A model generated the notes under the pieces. That model worked only from the letters and a program-made list of their open reading frames with translations. It was not told the origin of the DNA and ran no database searches. Shown here one piece after another: positions 1-10,003 of a stretch of 64,000 nt of DNA. Made by a program: the position numbers and the translations under genes. This DNA is from Klebsiella pneumoniae (GTDB lineage: Bacteria; Pseudomonadota; Gammaproteobacteria; Pseudomonadales; UBA5518): positions 62,001 through 126,000 of the forward strand of contig CAMAXE010000006.1 in the NCBI GenBank assembly GCA_945862145.1. The letters run 5' to 3'. The stretch's first letter is position 1; each line of letters starts with the position of its first letter.

Positions 1-39
1 CGCGACCAGCAGCAGTTCCGAGAAACCGATCTCGAACAC
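1..39 (-). CDS. tatB: Sec-independent translocase TatB, N-terminal 13 codons
   Basis: The first 13 codons, read on the minus strand from a GTG start, encode FEIGFSELLLVA after the initiator. This is the hallmark N-terminus of TatB: a short periplasmic end followed by the single membrane helix. The gene runs out of the window at base 1. It follows tatA by 11 bases, the normal tatA-tatB order of the twin-arginine export operon. TatB forms the substrate receptor with TatC. The identification rests on these residues and on gene order. Confidence 0.85.
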   Translation of the reverse strand, partial: MFEIGFSELLLVA

Positions 40-50
40 TCCGAAGCGCC

Positions 51-287
51 TCAGTGCTTCTCTTCGCTGCGCTTCGCCTGACCTTCGATCACCTCTCCGG
101 CTGCTGACTCCTTGGAGGTGAGCTTGTCCTTTTCAGCATCCTCGTCATGTTTCATCGAATTGCGGAATCCGCGTATTGCCGACCCGAGATCCGCCCCGAT
201 CGACCCCAATCGCTTGGTTCCGAAAAGGAGTACTACGATCGCCAGAATGACGATCAATTCAGACATTCCAATACCGCCGAGACCCAT
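51..287 (-). CDS. tatA: Sec-independent translocase TatA
   Basis: A 78-residue protein with an N-terminal membrane helix (about residues 9-24, ELIVILAIVVLLFG), the conserved hinge FGTKRL, and an amphipathic helix (LGSAIRGFRNSMK) followed by a charged tail. This is the complete TatA plan. Many TatA copies assemble into the pore-forming element that moves folded twin-arginine precursors across the inner membrane. It lies between hisE and tatB on the same strand, the usual his-tat arrangement of Pseudomonas relatives. An internal Met at residue 8 is possible but the MGLGG start is typical of the family. Confidence 0.95.
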   Translation of the reverse strand: MGLGGIGMSELIVILAIVVLLFGTKRLGSIGADLGSAIRGFRNSMKHDEDAEKDKLTSKESAAGEVIEGQAKRSEEKH

Positions 288-321
288 ACCCTACCTCCCG
301 ATCTGTGTTTGATACGCCTCT

Positions 322-678
322 TCAGGCGTCGCGTGTGCTGTCCGATCCCGCATGTCGCGCGGCTTTTTCCGCGATACCGGACAGGCCGAAGCGCTTCTCG
401 AGTTCGGCGATCACATCTCCCGAGCGCAAGCCAAGCACTGAGAGCATCACCATGCTGTGGAACCAGAGATCCGCGGTCTCCCGAACCACCGCCGCCAACT
501 CGCCTCCGTGTTGGGCCTCCTTGGCTGCGATCAAGGTCTCGCCGCTTTCCTCGGCGACCTTTTTGAGGACGGCGTCCAGCCCTTTTTCGCAGAGACTCGC
601 CACGTAGGAACTCTCGCCGTTCGTACTCCGACGGCGCGCACGGATCACGTCATCAAGGGACTCGAGCACATCAGGCAT
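322..678 (-). CDS. hisE: Phosphoribosyl-ATP pyrophosphatase HisE
   Basis: Second step of histidine biosynthesis: hydrolysis of phosphoribosyl-ATP to phosphoribosyl-AMP and pyrophosphate. The 118-residue protein has the all-alpha MazG-like fold signature, with the metal-binding acidic motif [15 protein letters not shown] and a second acidic helix [10 protein letters not shown]. An upstream ATG exists at 699, but the ATG at 678 has a strong GGAGG five bases ahead and gives the usual family length. It overlaps the end of hisI by 8 bases, so the two are probably translationally coupled. In enterobacteria hisI and hisE are fused; here they are separate. Confidence 0.95.
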   Translation of the reverse strand: MPDVLESLDDVIRARRRSTNGESSYVASLCEKGLDAVLKKVAEESGETLIAAKEAQHGGELAAVVRETADLWFHSMVMLSVLGLRSGDVIAELEKRFGLSGIAEKAARHAGSDSTRDA

Positions 679-1075
679 CTCGGCCTCCGTAAATCTCACC
701 GGGATCCCTTTTTACGGGCTCTATTTCGCGCCAGCCATCCTCGTGCAACTCGAGGAAAAAACAATTCTCCCTTCCCGTGTGACAGGCGATGCCGCCGATT
801 TGTTCCACCCTGAGCAGAACGGCATCGGCATCGCAGTCCAGGCGGACCCCGAGCAGCCGTTGTACATGCCCGGACTCTTCGCCTTTTCGCCACAACCGGT
901 TTCTGGACCGGGACCAGTATACGGCGCGCTCTTCAGCGATCGTGCAAGCCAGCGCCTCGCGGTTCATCCAGGCAAGCATCAGGACCATACCGCTCCGGTG
1001 GTCCTGCGCGATGGCTGGCACGAGCCCCTGCTCGTTCCAGTTCACGCGGTCCAGCACATGCGAAGGGCAGATCAC
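671..1075 (-). CDS. hisI: Phosphoribosyl-AMP cyclohydrolase HisI
   Basis: Third step of histidine biosynthesis: zinc-dependent ring opening of phosphoribosyl-AMP. The 134-residue protein contains the family blocks WMNREAL (36-42), [18 protein letters not shown] (53-70), the metal site DCDAD (80-84) and the two later cysteines C98 and C105 of the zinc site. Length matches stand-alone HisI. It lies downstream of ubiB and overlaps hisE. Confidence 0.97.
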   Translation of the reverse strand: MICPSHVLDRVNWNEQGLVPAIAQDHRSGMVLMLAWMNREALACTIAEERAVYWSRSRNRLWRKGEESGHVQRLLGVRLDCDADAVLLRVEQIGGIACHTGRENCFFLELHEDGWREIEPVKRDPGEIYGGRDA

Positions 1076-1126
1076 GGAGGCCTCGCTTCCGATGGGCGCC
1101 CGAGTATGGCATAGCGTCCGTGCGGC

Positions 1127-2737
1127 TCAGCTTTCATGGCGTCGTGACAGCAGGGCGTGCGCCGCTAGCGCAAGAAAGATCCAGGTTGCCGGGTGCCAGC
1201 GGGACAGACCCTCGGTGGCCTGCGGATTCAGTAGCAACACGCCACCGACGGCGAAGGCGAGTTCCCACACGCGCGAGCGATTGACCGGCGGTGGCGGTGG
1301 CGCGGGGCGGGAGGCTGTGGTCGAACGGCCCAGAACGCCCTCGAGCTTGCCTGCCAGCAACTCGGGCCGCTGCGGCAACTGCTCCAGCCAGCCCGGGGCG
1401 CGGCGCTGGATTTTCTCGAGGATCATCCTTGGCGAGTAGCGCTCGGCAAACCAGTTCTCGAGAAATGGCTTGGCCGTTGCCCAAAGATCCAGTTGGGGGT
1501 AGAGCTGGCGCCCCAGCCCCTCGATATGCAGCAGTGTTTTTTGCAGCAGCACCAGTGAGGGCTGCACTTCCATGTCGAAACGGCGGGCTGTCTGGAACAG
1601 GTAGACCAGCAGCTGACCGAAGGAGATCTCCCCCAGCGGTTTCTGGAAGATAGGTTCGCAGGTCGCGCGCATCGCCGACTCGAAATCCTGGACCCGGGTG
1701 CCGGGCGGCACCCAGCCGCACTCGATATGCAGCTCTGCCACCTCGCGGTAGCGCCGCTGGAAGATCGCGAGCAGGTTACGCGCCAGGTAGTACTGGTCGA
1801 AATCGCTAAGGCTTCCCATGATCGCGCAGTCGATGCCGATGTAGCGCGGCGCGAGTGGATTGCCCGGATCCACAAAGATATTTCCGGGATGCATGTCGGC
1901 ATGGAAGAAACTGTCGCGGAAAACCTGTGTGAAGAATATCTTCACGCCGCGCTCGGCAAGCTCTTTCATATCCACGCCGGCCTCGCGCAGGCGCGCGATA
2001 TCGGCTACCGGGATGCCGTGGATGCGCTCCATCACGAAGACTTCACGCCGGGTGTAGTCCCAGTGCACCTCGGGAACGTAGAGCAGATCCGAGTCCTGGA
2101 AATTGCGGCGCAGCTGTGAGGTGTTGGCGGCCTCGCGCTGAAGGTCTAGTTCGTCCAGAACCACTTGCTCGTAGTCGTGAACCACTTCCTCGGGCCGCAG
2201 CCGCCAGCCGTCGGGGTGGAAGCGGCGAATCACCCTCGCCAGCGTGTACAGAAGGCCCAGATCCTGGCGAATGGTGCGCTCGATGCCGGGGCGCAGGACC
2301 TTCACCACGACGCTGCGCCCGTCGTGCAGCGTGGCGGCATGCACCTGCGCCACCGAGGCTGATGCCATCGGTTGCGCCTCGAAGCTGCCGAAGAGTTCGG
2401 TCACAGGTCGCCCAAGTACCCGCTCGACGATGGCGCGCGACTGCGCGGGTTCGAAGGGTGGCACCTGGTCCTGCAGGGCGTTCAACGCGTCGGCGATGTC
2501 CTCAGGGACCAGATCGCGGCGCGTCGACAGAAGCTGTCCGAACTTGATGAAAATCGGTCCAAGGTCTTCCAGCGCCCTGCGCAGGCGTTCTGCGCGCGGC
2601 GCTGAGGGCGGGGGCAGCCAGCGGGACGGCAGCAGCCCTGAGAGGGGGCCATGCAGCCGATCGGTGTCGAGGAATGTGTCCAGCCGGTGACGCCAGCAGA
2701 CGCGCGCGATCCGGAACAGGCGGACAATACGCGACAC
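1127..2737 (-). CDS. ubiB: Ubiquinone biosynthesis regulatory ATPase/kinase-like protein UbiB
   Basis: An atypical protein-kinase-like ATPase needed for ubiquinone synthesis. The N-terminus carries the UbiB-specific KxGQ motif (KFGQLLSTR); the Ala-rich loop replacing the glycine loop is ASASVAQVH; the ATP lysine is in VVKVLRPG; catalytic and metal sites are HADMHPGN and IDCAIMG. Two hydrophobic helices near the C-terminus ([10 protein letters not shown] and [12 protein letters not shown]) anchor it to the inner membrane. The frame is open to an ATG at 2782 inside ubiJ, but the GTG at 2737 has TGAGGT at good spacing, starts 11 bases after the ubiJ stop, and gives 536 residues, close to the family norm. 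Confidence 0.95.
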   Translation of the reverse strand: MSRIVRLFRIARVCWRHRLDTFLDTDRLHGPLSGLLPSRWLPPPSAPRAERLRRALEDLGPIFIKFGQLLSTRRDLVPEDIADALNALQDQVPPFEPAQSRAIVERVLGRPVTELFGSFEAQPMASASVAQVHAATLHDGRSVVVKVLRPGIERTIRQDLGLLYTLARVIRRFHPDGWRLRPEEVVHDYEQVVLDELDLQREAANTSQLRRNFQDSDLLYVPEVHWDYTRREVFVMERIHGIPVADIARLREAGVDMKELAERGVKIFFTQVFRDSFFHADMHPGNIFVDPGNPLAPRYIGIDCAIMGSLSDFDQYYLARNLLAIFQRRYREVAELHIECGWVPPGTRVQDFESAMRATCEPIFQKPLGEISFGQLLVYLFQTARRFDMEVQPSLVLLQKTLLHIEGLGRQLYPQLDLWATAKPFLENWFAERYSPRMILEKIQRRAPGWLEQLPQRPELLAGKLEGVLGRSTTASRPAPPPPPVNRSRVWELAFAVGGVLLLNPQATEGLSRWHPATWIFLALAAHALLSRRHES

Positions 2738-2747
2738 GGCGGCTACC

Positions 2748-3398
2748 TCAGTCGCCCTTGTGCGCGTTGCGATCCGCGACACGTCGGCCGAGACGGCGCA
2801 GGCCCGCTTCGAGGCGCGCGCTGCGGTTGGCCAGCGCCCGGAGATCCGCGAAGAAGTCCTCCACCTCGGCGCGCGGCGGCGCGAGCCTTGCCTCTTCGTG
2901 GATGAACTCCTCCAGATGCCGCTCGAAACTGCTGTGCGCCCGTCGCCCGAATTCCGCTGACCCGCGCGCGAGACGCCCGACCTGGTGGGCCGGCACGTCC
3001 CCGATCACACTCGCCAGAGGCTGTTCCCAATCGACGTCCAGTGTGGCGAGCGCTTTTTCGAGTGAGAGCAGCAAAGCGCTGTCGCCCGCGACTTTCAGTT
3101 TGCCGTTCACGAGTGCGGCAGGCTTGTCTGCGGCGAGCAGCAGTGCGATGAAATCCGAGGTGGCACCACTGACCGTGCAGTCCGGGCGTTCCTCGTAGTG
3201 GCCGGCAACCCGAACGCCTGCCGTGCCCGGGATCACGAAGGCGCAAAGCGCCGGCACCGTGATCTCGATTTTCAGCACCTTGCCCGCGAGCTTTCCTATC
3301 GACTCCTGCGTGCGTGCGTCCATGCCGAGCGCTGCGTTGATGGCGCGCTCGAGCCCCGCCATGGCGGCGGTGTTCAGTGAGGACGCCCGCTCGCTCAC
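2748..3398 (-). CDS. ubiJ: Ubiquinone biosynthesis accessory factor UbiJ (SCP2 domain)
   Basis: A 216-residue protein with an N-terminal SCP2-like lipid-binding domain (about residues 15-115; blocks [11 protein letters not shown] and [15 protein letters not shown]) and a charged C-terminal helical region. In E. coli UbiJ (YigP) binds isoprenoid lipid and, with UbiK, supports the hydroxylase/methylase complex of aerobic ubiquinone synthesis. Its place between ubiE and ubiB and the 4-base overlap with ubiE are the conserved arrangement. The gene is recognised mainly from context plus the SCP2 domain, since sequence is weakly conserved. Confidence 0.9.
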   Translation of the reverse strand: MSERASSLNTAAMAGLERAINAALGMDARTQESIGKLAGKVLKIEITVPALCAFVIPGTAGVRVAGHYEERPDCTVSGATSDFIALLLAADKPAALVNGKLKVAGDSALLLSLEKALATLDVDWEQPLASVIGDVPAHQVGRLARGSAEFGRRAHSSFERHLEEFIHEEARLAPPRAEVEDFFADLRALANRSARLEAGLRRLGRRVADRNAHKGD

Positions 3399-4150
3399 GC
3401 GACGGCCCTGAAGCCGCGGTGGATGGCCACGATACCGCCCGTCAGGTTGTGGTAGTCGCAGCGCTCGAAGCCCGCGTCTTCCATCATGTCCCGCAGCGTT
3501 TCCTGGTCGGGGTGCATGCGGATCGACTCGGCGAGATAGCGGTAGCTGTCTTCGTCGCCGGCAACGAGGCGGCCTATTTTCGGGATGACGCCAAAAGAAT
3601 AGGCGTCATAGAGCTTGCCCAGCAGTTCACTGGTAGGGTGCGAGAATTCCAGCACCAGCAGCCTGCCACCCGGTTTCAGCACGCGGAGCATGGAGGCAAG
3701 AGCGCGATCCTTGCGGGTGACGTTGCGCAGCCCGAACGCGATACTCACGCAGTCGAAGCTGCTGTCGCGGAAGGGCAGCGCTTCGGCATCAGCTAGCGCG
3801 AAATCGACGTTGCCGCAAACGCCCTCGTCGAGCAATCGGTCGCGCCCCGTGCCAAGCATGGCGGCGTTGATGTCGGAGAGCACTACACGCCCTGAGGGGC
3901 CGACTTCCCGCGAGAAGCGTAAGCTGAGGTCTCCGGTGCCGCCGGCCACATCAAGCACCTGCTGACCGGGGCGAACGCCCGAGAGTTCGATCGCCACGCG
4001 CTTCCAGATCCGGTGAACCCCGCCCGACATCAGGTCGTTCATCAGGTCATAGCGGCTGGCAACGGAATCAAAGACACCGCCCACCATGCGGACTTTCTGG
4101 TCCTCGGGAACCTCCTGAAAGCCGAAGTGCGCGGTTTTTTCGCTTGCCAT
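3395..4150 (-). CDS. ubiE: Ubiquinone/menaquinone C-methyltransferase UbiE
   Basis: SAM-dependent C-methylation of the quinone ring. The 251-residue protein opens with the UbiE block [20 protein letters not shown], then [19 protein letters not shown], the SAM-binding motif [15 protein letters not shown], and the late motif [13 protein letters not shown]. Length equals E. coli UbiE (251). The stop overlaps the ubiJ start (ATGA), so ubiE-ubiJ-ubiB form one coupled operon. Confidence 0.98.
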   Translation of the reverse strand: MASEKTAHFGFQEVPEDQKVRMVGGVFDSVASRYDLMNDLMSGGVHRIWKRVAIELSGVRPGQQVLDVAGGTGDLSLRFSREVGPSGRVVLSDINAAMLGTGRDRLLDEGVCGNVDFALADAEALPFRDSSFDCVSIAFGLRNVTRKDRALASMLRVLKPGGRLLVLEFSHPTSELLGKLYDAYSFGVIPKIGRLVAGDEDSYRYLAESIRMHPDQETLRDMMEDAGFERCDYHNLTGGIVAIHRGFRAVA

Positions 4151-4169
4151 GGGGCGCTCCTCGGATGAC

Positions 4170-4565
4170 TCAGCCCTGGCGGGCGATCAGGACGGGGCCC
4201 GTGGGATCACGGCTCGCGCCAGCCGCGCTGATCCGGGCGATATAGTCATCCCAGAGCCTTTTGTGTTCGCGGCAGAGTTCGTGCAGGTACTGCCAGGCGT
4301 AGATGCCGCTGTCATGGCCGTCGGTGAACGTGAACTGAAGCGCGTAGTTGCCCACCGGTTCGATGGCAGAGATGCCGACCATGCGCTTGCCTGTCTGCAA
4401 CACTTCCTGCCCCGCGCCGTGCCCGCGCACCTCGGCCGAGGGCGAATAAACCCGCAGGTATTCGCAGGGAATACTGTAGTGCTCACCGTTCTCATACCCG
4501 ACCTCCAGGCTTCTGGAGGCCTGGTGCAGGCGGATCTCGTTGGGTACGAGTGTGGCGTCGCTCAT
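4170..4565 (-). CDS. DUF971 protein (gamma-butyrobetaine hydroxylase-like N-terminal domain)
   Basis: A 131-residue protein matching the stand-alone DUF971 family: it begins with the block [20 protein letters not shown], followed by [19 protein letters not shown] and a C-terminal motif [17 protein letters not shown]. The same fold forms the N-terminal domain of gamma-butyrobetaine hydroxylase, but here there is no dioxygenase domain, so hydroxylase activity is not expected. The stand-alone form commonly follows hslVU in Pseudomonas relatives. Function is unknown; a metal-binding or Fe-S-related role has been suggested for relatives. Confidence 0.85.
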   Translation of the reverse strand: MSDATLVPNEIRLHQASRSLEVGYENGEHYSIPCEYLRVYSPSAEVRGHGAGQEVLQTGKRMVGISAIEPVGNYALQFTFTDGHDSGIYAWQYLHELCREHKRLWDDYIARISAAGASRDPTGPVLIARQG

Positions 4566-4596
4566 GGGCGGAAGGTCTGCGGAGGGGGAGAACAGG

Positions 4597-5928
4597 TTAC
4601 AGGATATAACGGCTCAAATCCTCATCCCGGGCGAGCGCGCCAAGCTGCGCATCGACGTAAGCCGCATCCACCACGATGTGCCATGGATCGGCGGCGGAGC
4701 CGCGGTCTGCCGCGTCGAAGGAGGCATCCTCGAGCAGCCGCTCCATGACGGTGTGAAGTCGCCGTGCGCCGATGTTCTCCGTGCGCTCGTTCACCTCGAA
4801 GGCGACCTCGGCAAGCCTGCGGACGCCGTCGTCACGGAACTCTACAGTCACGTTCTCGGTGCCGAGCAGGGCGCGTGATTGCGCGGTTAGCGAGGCATCG
4901 GGCTCGGTGAGGATGCGGACGAAGTCCTCCGTTCCCAGCGCATCGAGTTCGACACGGATGGGCAGGCGCCCCTGCAGTTCGGGAATGAGATCCGAGGGTT
5001 TTGCCATTGTAAACGCGCCGGACGCGATGAACAGGATATGGTCGGTGCGGATCATGCCGTGCTTGGTGCTCACCGTGCAGCCTTCGATCAGGGGCAGCAG
5101 GTCCCGCTGCACACCCTCGCGCGAGACATCGGCCCCTGCATACTCAGAGCGCCGTGCGACCTTGTCGATCTCATCGATGAACACGATGCCGGTCTGCTCG
5201 GCGGCCAGCACGGCCCTGCGTTTGAGGTCCTCCTCGTTCAGCAGGCGCCCGGCCTCCTCGTCGGCAAGCTGCGCCAGAGCCGCCTTTACGGTCAGGCGGC
5301 GGGATTTTTTCCGGGCATTGCCGAGATTGGCGAACATGCTCTGGAGCTGGCTGCTCAGTTCCTCCATGCCGGGTGGTGTCATGATTTCGACACCGGCCGG
5401 GGTGCTGGATACCTCGATGTCTATCTCGCTTGCGTCGAGCTCGCCCTCGCGAAGTTTTTTGCGCAGCAGCTGCCGTGCCGGCGAGCTGCGGTCAGGGGGT
5501 TCTGTAGTCCTTGCCGCCGGCAGCAGTGCGTCCAGGACGCGCTCTTCGGCGGCATCCAGGGCACGGTCACGGAGCTTGGCGATTTCGGCTTCGCGAAGCA
5601 TTTTGATCGAGACATCCACCAGGTCCCGCACGATCGACTCTACATCGCGGCCCACATAACCCACTTCGGTGAACTTGGTGGCCTCGACTTTCAGGAAAGG
5701 CGCGTTGGCCAGTCTGGCGAGGCGACGCGCGATTTCGGTCTTGCCCACGCCGGTCGGACCGATCATGAGGATGTTCTTCGGGGTTACCTCGGCGGCAAGA
5801 CCTGCATCAAGCTGCATGCGCCGCCAGCGGTTGCGCAGTGCCACCGCAACGGCACGCTTGGCCGCCTTCTGCCCGACGATATGGCGATCGAGTTCGTGGA
5901 CTATCTCGCGCGGGGTCATGCCCGACAT
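4597..5928 (-). CDS. hslU: ATP-dependent protease ATPase subunit HslU
   Basis: The AAA+ unfoldase of the HslUV protease. The 443-residue length equals that of E. coli HslU. It has the N-terminal substrate block [16 protein letters not shown], Walker [10 protein letters not shown] (about 54-62), the inserted I domain (about 110-245), Walker [12 protein letters not shown], the sensor/arginine-finger region and a C-terminus ending DLSRYIL that docks into HslV. It starts 16 bases after hslV on the same strand, and the sigma-32-like promoter before hslV should drive both. Confidence 0.98.
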   Translation of the reverse strand: MSGMTPREIVHELDRHIVGQKAAKRAVAVALRNRWRRMQLDAGLAAEVTPKNILMIGPTGVGKTEIARRLARLANAPFLKVEATKFTEVGYVGRDVESIVRDLVDVSIKMLREAEIAKLRDRALDAAEERVLDALLPAARTTEPPDRSSPARQLLRKKLREGELDASEIDIEVSSTPAGVEIMTPPGMEELSSQLQSMFANLGNARKKSRRLTVKAALAQLADEEAGRLLNEEDLKRRAVLAAEQTGIVFIDEIDKVARRSEYAGADVSREGVQRDLLPLIEGCTVSTKHGMIRTDHILFIASGAFTMAKPSDLIPELQGRLPIRVELDALGTEDFVRILTEPDASLTAQSRALLGTENVTVEFRDDGVRRLAEVAFEVNERTENIGARRLHTVMERLLEDASFDAADRGSAADPWHIVVDAAYVDAQLGALARDEDLSRYIL

Positions 5929-5944
5929 GCTGGCGGTCCTTGCT

Positions 5945-6490
5945 TCAGTTCGCAGGCTCGAGTTCCTCGATGCTGCGGTTGTGGTTGGTGTAAATGCAGA
6001 TGTCGGCGGCGATTCCCAGCGCGCTCTCGACGATCTCGCGGGCGCCGAGTTCCGTGTGGTTCAGCATCGCCCGGGCCGCGGCCTGCGCGTAGGGTCCGCC
6101 CGAGCCGATTGCGATCAGCGCATCTTCCGGCTCGATGACATCACCGTTGCCCGTGATGATCAGGGAGTGCTGGCGGTCTGCCACGGCCAGGAGCGCCTCC
6201 AGGCGCCGCAGCGAGCGCTCCGTGCGCCAGGCCTTGGCCAGCTCAACGGCGGCGCGCACCAGCTGGCCCTGGTATTTCTCGAGCTGAGCCTCGAAGAGCT
6301 CGAACAACGTGAAGGCGTCCGCAGTGCCGCCGGCAAAACCGGCCACAACCTGACCGTTGTAGAGGCGGCGCACCTTGCGGGCATTGGATTTCATCACCGT
6401 TTGCCCCATCGATACCTGCCCGTCGCCCCCAATGGCGACTCGCCCATTGCGGCGAACCGAGACGATGGTGGTGCCGTGGAACTGTTCCAT
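5945..6490 (-). CDS. hslV: ATP-dependent protease proteolytic subunit HslV
   Basis: The threonine protease subunit of HslUV. After a six-residue propeptide the mature N-terminal [10 protein letters not shown] exposes the catalytic Thr, followed by GDGQVSMG and the core [18 protein letters not shown] and [16 protein letters not shown], nearly identical to the E. coli protein. Length is 181 residues. It is the first gene of hslVU and lies downstream of the ftsN-like gene, separated by 96 bases that hold a heat-shock-type promoter. Confidence 0.98.
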   Translation of the reverse strand: MEQFHGTTIVSVRRNGRVAIGGDGQVSMGQTVMKSNARKVRRLYNGQVVAGFAGGTADAFTLFELFEAQLEKYQGQLVRAAVELAKAWRTERSLRRLEALLAVADRQHSLIITGNGDVIEPEDALIAIGSGGPYAQAAARAMLNHTELGAREIVESALGIAADICIYTNHNRSIEELEPAN

Positions 6491-6544
6491 GGTGAGTTTC
6501 TCGCTGGCGCCGCCCCAGTCTGGCGCGACATGGGGAAATCAGGA

Positions 6545-6571
6545 TGTTGGGGCGATCGATGCTGTTTCAAC
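6545..6571 (-). promoter_or_regulatory. Sigma-32-type promoter before hslVU
   Basis: On the minus strand GTTGAAA (6571-6565) is followed after 12 bases by CCCCAACA (6552-6545). The sigma-32 consensus is CTTGAAA, 11-16 bases, CCCCATNT. hslVU is a classic heat-shock operon and the site lies 55 bases before the hslV start. The -10 is imperfect, so confidence is moderate. Confidence 0.6.
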
Positions 6572-6586
6572 TGTGCGCGGTGGTAA

Positions 6587-7261
6587 CTAGAGGACGTCGA
6601 TCCCCTGGTCTTTGAGGGCGCCGCGCGCCTCTGCACGCGCAGACTCGCTCGGGAAGGGCCCGACTTGCACTCTGTAGCGGGCCTCGGGTCCGCCTGCCGC
6701 CTCGACGCGGGCCGGGTAGCCCAGCAAGGTGATATCGGCCCGCCGCCGGTTGGCATCGGCCGGATCCCGGAAGGCCCCGGCCTGAAGCGTCAGCAACACG
6801 GGCTCCGGCACGTCCACCGGAGGTGGCGCTGTCACCGGCGGCTTGATCGCGGGAGCAGGCGCGGGCTCAGGTGTCTCGATGGTTGCCTTCAACGCGGGCT
6901 TGGCAGGAGCTGCGGGCTGCGCGGGTGTCGCGGCGGGCGGTTCAGCGGCATTGGCTGGCTCGCTGCCCGGTTCCGCGGGCGCCTCGGTGGTTATCGCGGG
7001 CAGTTCCGTATAAAAAATGAATTTGGGCTTCTCGGTCGCCTCCCGGGATTTCGGATTTTTTGCCGGGGCGCTTTCGGGCTGCTCGGCGATCGTTGCCACC
7101 AGCGGACGTCCCGGTCCGGGTGCGAGGCTTGCGAGGTAGACGAGAAAACTGAGCAGCACACCCATCACCAGACCGCTCACGAACCACAGCCAGGGCGGCG
7201 AGGGCGGCTTGCTTCCCCGACCCGTCCGTGCAGCGCGTTGTTTGGCGAAATCGTGCGTCAT
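6587..7261 (-). CDS. ftsN: FtsN-like SPOR-domain cell division protein
   Basis: A 224-residue bitopic protein: a basic N-terminus (RAARTGRGSKPP), one membrane helix (about 23-45, PWLWFVSGLVMGVLLSFL), a long Pro/Ala/Glu-rich periplasmic linker (about 50-140) and a C-terminal SPOR domain (about 148-224; LLTLQAGAF and YRVQVGPFPSE). SPOR domains bind denuded septal peptidoglycan. Position ahead of hslVU and downstream of priA is the usual ftsN place, but argS, which commonly separates priA and ftsN, is absent. The essential FtsN core motif cannot be judged by eye, so the symbol rests on context and architecture. Confidence 0.8.
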   Translation of the reverse strand: MTHDFAKQRAARTGRGSKPPSPPWLWFVSGLVMGVLLSFLVYLASLAPGPGRPLVATIAEQPESAPAKNPKSREATEKPKFIFYTELPAITTEAPAEPGSEPANAAEPPAATPAQPAAPAKPALKATIETPEPAPAPAIKPPVTAPPPVDVPEPVLLTLQAGAFRDPADANRRRADITLLGYPARVEAAGGPEARYRVQVGPFPSESARAEARGALKDQGIDVL

Positions 7262-7367
7262 TCGATGGCTCTTGACCGGGTACAGCGGCTCCGGGTGCCG
7301 GAGCTGTCATCCACGTGTGATTATCGGACGACATTGCAAATCCCGCCATGCCGCGGTCGTTCCGGAT

Positions 7368-9575
7368 TCAGGCGCCTTCCAGCGGATCAACATCAACTTG
7401 CCAGCGTTCATGAGCCCCGAAACGATGGGCGTCGAGGAGCTGGCAGGCTGTCTCGAGCGCGGCGTGGAGCGGTGCACGCCTTGCGTCCCGCAGCAGGAGC
7501 TGCATCCGGTAGCGCCCTGCTCGCCGCGCCATCTGCGCCGGCACGGGGCCGACGATGTCGAGATTGGTGAACCGCCGCCGCAGGTGTGCTTTGACGTCCG
7601 CCAGCGCCTCGATGGCGCTGCGTTCCCGCGGACTCTCGACGCGCAGTATCGCAAGGTGGCCGAACGGCGGCAGGCCCCATGCTTCCCGCTCGGTCAGGAT
7701 CGGATCGATGAAAGCCCGGTAACCGCCACTCAGCAGACGTTCCATCCAGGGGTGCTGCGGATGCAGCGTCTGGATCAGGACCTCCCCGGGTCGTTCGGCG
7801 CGTCCTGCTCTGCCCCCCACCTGCACGAGCAACTGCCCGGTACGCTCGGCGGCGCGGTAGTCCGGGCTGAACAATCCGCCGTCGAGGTCGATGATGGCCG
7901 CCAGCGTGACGCAGGGGAAATGGTGCCCCTTAGCGAGCATCTGTGTCCCTACAAGTATGCAGGGCTCCCCGGTGCCGATCTCCCCGTAGAGTTTGTCCAT
8001 TGCCAGGGCGCCCTGCATCGTGCCCCGGTCAATGCGGTGCACAGGAAAAGCGGGGAACAGGCGCTGCAGCGTGTGCTCGGTGCGCTCGGTGCCTGCGCCC
8101 AGCGCCAGCAGGCGGGCGCTGTGGCAGCCCGGGCAGCTGGTCGGGGCGGGGATCCTGGCGTCGCAGTGGTGGCACCACAGCAGGTCGGCCGCCCTGTGCA
8201 GGGTGAGGCGGGCATCGCAGTGATCGCAGTCAGCCATCCAGCCGCAATCCGAGCAGGAGAGCAATGGCGCCCAGCCGCGGCGGTTCAGGAAAACCAGCAC
8301 CTGATTTCCGGCGCCGAGCTGGTGGCCGATGGCATCGATCATCTCGGCGCACATCCCGCCGTCCAGCGTTTGCCCGCGGATGTCGAGCAGGCGCGTGGAA
8401 GGCGCTCGTGCCTTGCCGGCGCGTTGCGGTAGCTCAAGGTGCACGAAGCGCCCCGCGCGGCAGTTCGCCAGACTCTCGGTGGAGGGTGTGGCACTGCCCA
8501 GCACGATGGGTATGCCGAGCCGTCGGGCCCGGTAGACCGCAAGATCGCGCGCCGAGTAGCGGAACCCCTCCTGCTGTTTGAACGAGCCGTCGTGTTCCTC
8601 ATCGACCACGATCACACCGAGTTCGGGCAGCGGAGTGAACAGCGCGGACCGGGTGCCGATCAGCACCCGCAGCCGGCCCGATGCGGCCTCGTTCCAGGTT
8701 GTTTCCCTCTCACGGTCGCCGAGGCCCGAGTGCAAGACGCCGACCCGTGCACCAAACCGCTGTACAAAACGCTGCCGGGTTTGCGGCGTGAGACCGATTT
8801 CTGGCACCAGCACCAATGCCTGTCTGCCCGCGGCCAGCGTCTGTTCGATGAGTCGCAGATAGACCTCGGTTTTGCCGCTTCCCGTCACCCCTTCCAGAAG
8901 ACTGCAGTGGAAGCTGCCGAGATGGGATTCCAGGGTTGCGAGCGCTGCAGCCTGCGCCCTGCTTGGAATATGTTCCTTTACGAATATCGTTTCCGCCTCG
9001 AGTGGCGGCTCGCTCGCGGCAGCGCAAGGCTCGGACATTGCCAAGCCGCGCGACTCCAGGGACCGCAACTGCGCGGCCCCTATGCCGGCAAGGCGGCACA
9101 GCGCCTCGCTCGCCGGACTCTGCTCGCGCAAGAACGCCATCGCGGCGGCCAGACGTGGAGAACGTTTCAGTGCCGAAGCCGGCAGCGCCTCGCTGGCGGG
9201 AGTTACGCGCCACTGCAGGGTCGCCCGAATCCGGGAGCGCGGCAGGCTGCGCAGCCCTGCAGGCAGGGTGTTCACCACCGCCTCTCCGGGAGTCGCGTGG
9301 TAGTAACGTGCAGCAAACAGGCAAACGTCGAGGACGTCGGCGGGAATGACCGGTGCGGTGTCGGGAAAACCCAGCGCCCGCTTCAGCCGCTCGGGGGCCA
9401 AGTTGCTGGCGGATACCACTTCGAGCACGATGCCCACGACGCGCCTCGCCCCGAGGGGGACGATCACGCGCAGACCCGGACAGGCGGTCACTGCGGCGCC
9501 GACCGGCGGCAGGTAATCGAGCGCCTGGCGGAGCGGCGCGGCCACCGCCACACGCAGGATCTGTTCTTTGGACAT
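7368..9575 (-). CDS. priA: Primosomal replication-restart helicase PriA
   Basis: A 3'-5' superfamily 2 helicase that reloads DnaB at stalled forks. Visible are the N-terminal fork-binding domain, Walker [13 protein letters not shown], the DEEH box [12 protein letters not shown], the C-rich zinc region ([13 protein letters not shown], then CHHC and CPGC) and the late helicase motif [13 protein letters not shown]. The frame extends to 9623, but [11 protein letters not shown] at 9575 is the typical start and gives 735 residues, close to E. coli PriA (732). No strong ribosome site is visible before either. It is divergent from rpmE, as in many gammaproteobacteria. Confidence 0.97.
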   Translation of the reverse strand: MSKEQILRVAVAAPLRQALDYLPPVGAAVTACPGLRVIVPLGARRVVGIVLEVVSASNLAPERLKRALGFPDTAPVIPADVLDVCLFAARYYHATPGEAVVNTLPAGLRSLPRSRIRATLQWRVTPASEALPASALKRSPRLAAAMAFLREQSPASEALCRLAGIGAAQLRSLESRGLAMSEPCAAASEPPLEAETIFVKEHIPSRAQAAALATLESHLGSFHCSLLEGVTGSGKTEVYLRLIEQTLAAGRQALVLVPEIGLTPQTRQRFVQRFGARVGVLHSGLGDRERETTWNEAASGRLRVLIGTRSALFTPLPELGVIVVDEEHDGSFKQQEGFRYSARDLAVYRARRLGIPIVLGSATPSTESLANCRAGRFVHLELPQRAGKARAPSTRLLDIRGQTLDGGMCAEMIDAIGHQLGAGNQVLVFLNRRGWAPLLSCSDCGWMADCDHCDARLTLHRAADLLWCHHCDARIPAPTSCPGCHSARLLALGAGTERTEHTLQRLFPAFPVHRIDRGTMQGALAMDKLYGEIGTGEPCILVGTQMLAKGHHFPCVTLAAIIDLDGGLFSPDYRAAERTGQLLVQVGGRAGRAERPGEVLIQTLHPQHPWMERLLSGGYRAFIDPILTEREAWGLPPFGHLAILRVESPRERSAIEALADVKAHLRRRFTNLDIVGPVPAQMARRAGRYRMQLLLRDARRAPLHAALETACQLLDAHRFGAHERWQVDVDPLEGA

Positions 9576-9662
9576 GCGCTGTGGGAGGGCGACACTCAGG
9601 AGGCTGACGAGTCTAGCACCCATCGGTTCCCGTGGCTTTTTCCACAGTTGCCGCCTTGTGAC

Positions 9663-9691
9663 TTGCCACGGTTCCGGCCCCGACCTAAGAT
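9663..9691 (+). promoter_or_regulatory. Sigma-70-type promoter of rpmE
   Basis: TTGCCA (9663-9668), a 17-base spacer, then TAAGAT (9686-9691). These match five of six and four of six consensus positions at ideal spacing. The predicted start near 9698 leaves a leader of about 70 bases before the rpmE ATG. Confidence 0.6.
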
Positions 9692-9770
9692 CGCGCCCTC
9701 GTTTTCAGAGGTCGTCGGAGTTCCGGCGGCCAGCCCCGCAACTGACGGGGGACGCTCCGGAGGCTCCATC

Positions 9771-9986
9771 ATGAAGGCAGATATCCACCCGAAGTACGGC
9801 TCGCTCACCGCCTCCTGCAGTTGCGGCAACGTGATCAGCACCGGCTCCACCCTGGCGCGTGAAATCAGCCTCGACGTTTGCTCCAAGTGCCACCCGTTCT
9901 ATTCGGGCAAGCAGAAGGTTCTCGATACGGGCGGCCGTATCGACCGCTTCAACAAGCGTTTCGGGGCCACGGGCATCCGTCGCTGA
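9771..9986 (+). CDS. rpmE: Ribosomal protein bL31 (zinc-binding form)
   Basis: A 71-residue protein starting [10 protein letters not shown], with the four zinc-ligand cysteines in SCSCGN and [10 protein letters not shown], then [10 protein letters not shown]. This is the C+ (zinc-containing) form of L31, replaced under zinc starvation in many bacteria by a C- paralogue elsewhere. CGGAGG lies at good distance before the ATG. It has its own promoter and an intrinsic terminator just downstream. The same frame continues upstream as a long reading frame opposite priA, which is not a gene. Confidence 0.97.
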   Translation: MKADIHPKYGSLTASCSCGNVISTGSTLAREISLDVCSKCHPFYSGKQKVLDTGGRIDRFNKRFGATGIRR

Positions 9987-10003
9987 GCGAGCACACTGCC
10001 GGC

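Noticed and set aside
8439-9770. Long plus-strand extension upstream of rpmE in the same frame
   Set aside because: Antisense to priA; rpmE has its own promoter and ribosome site at 9771.
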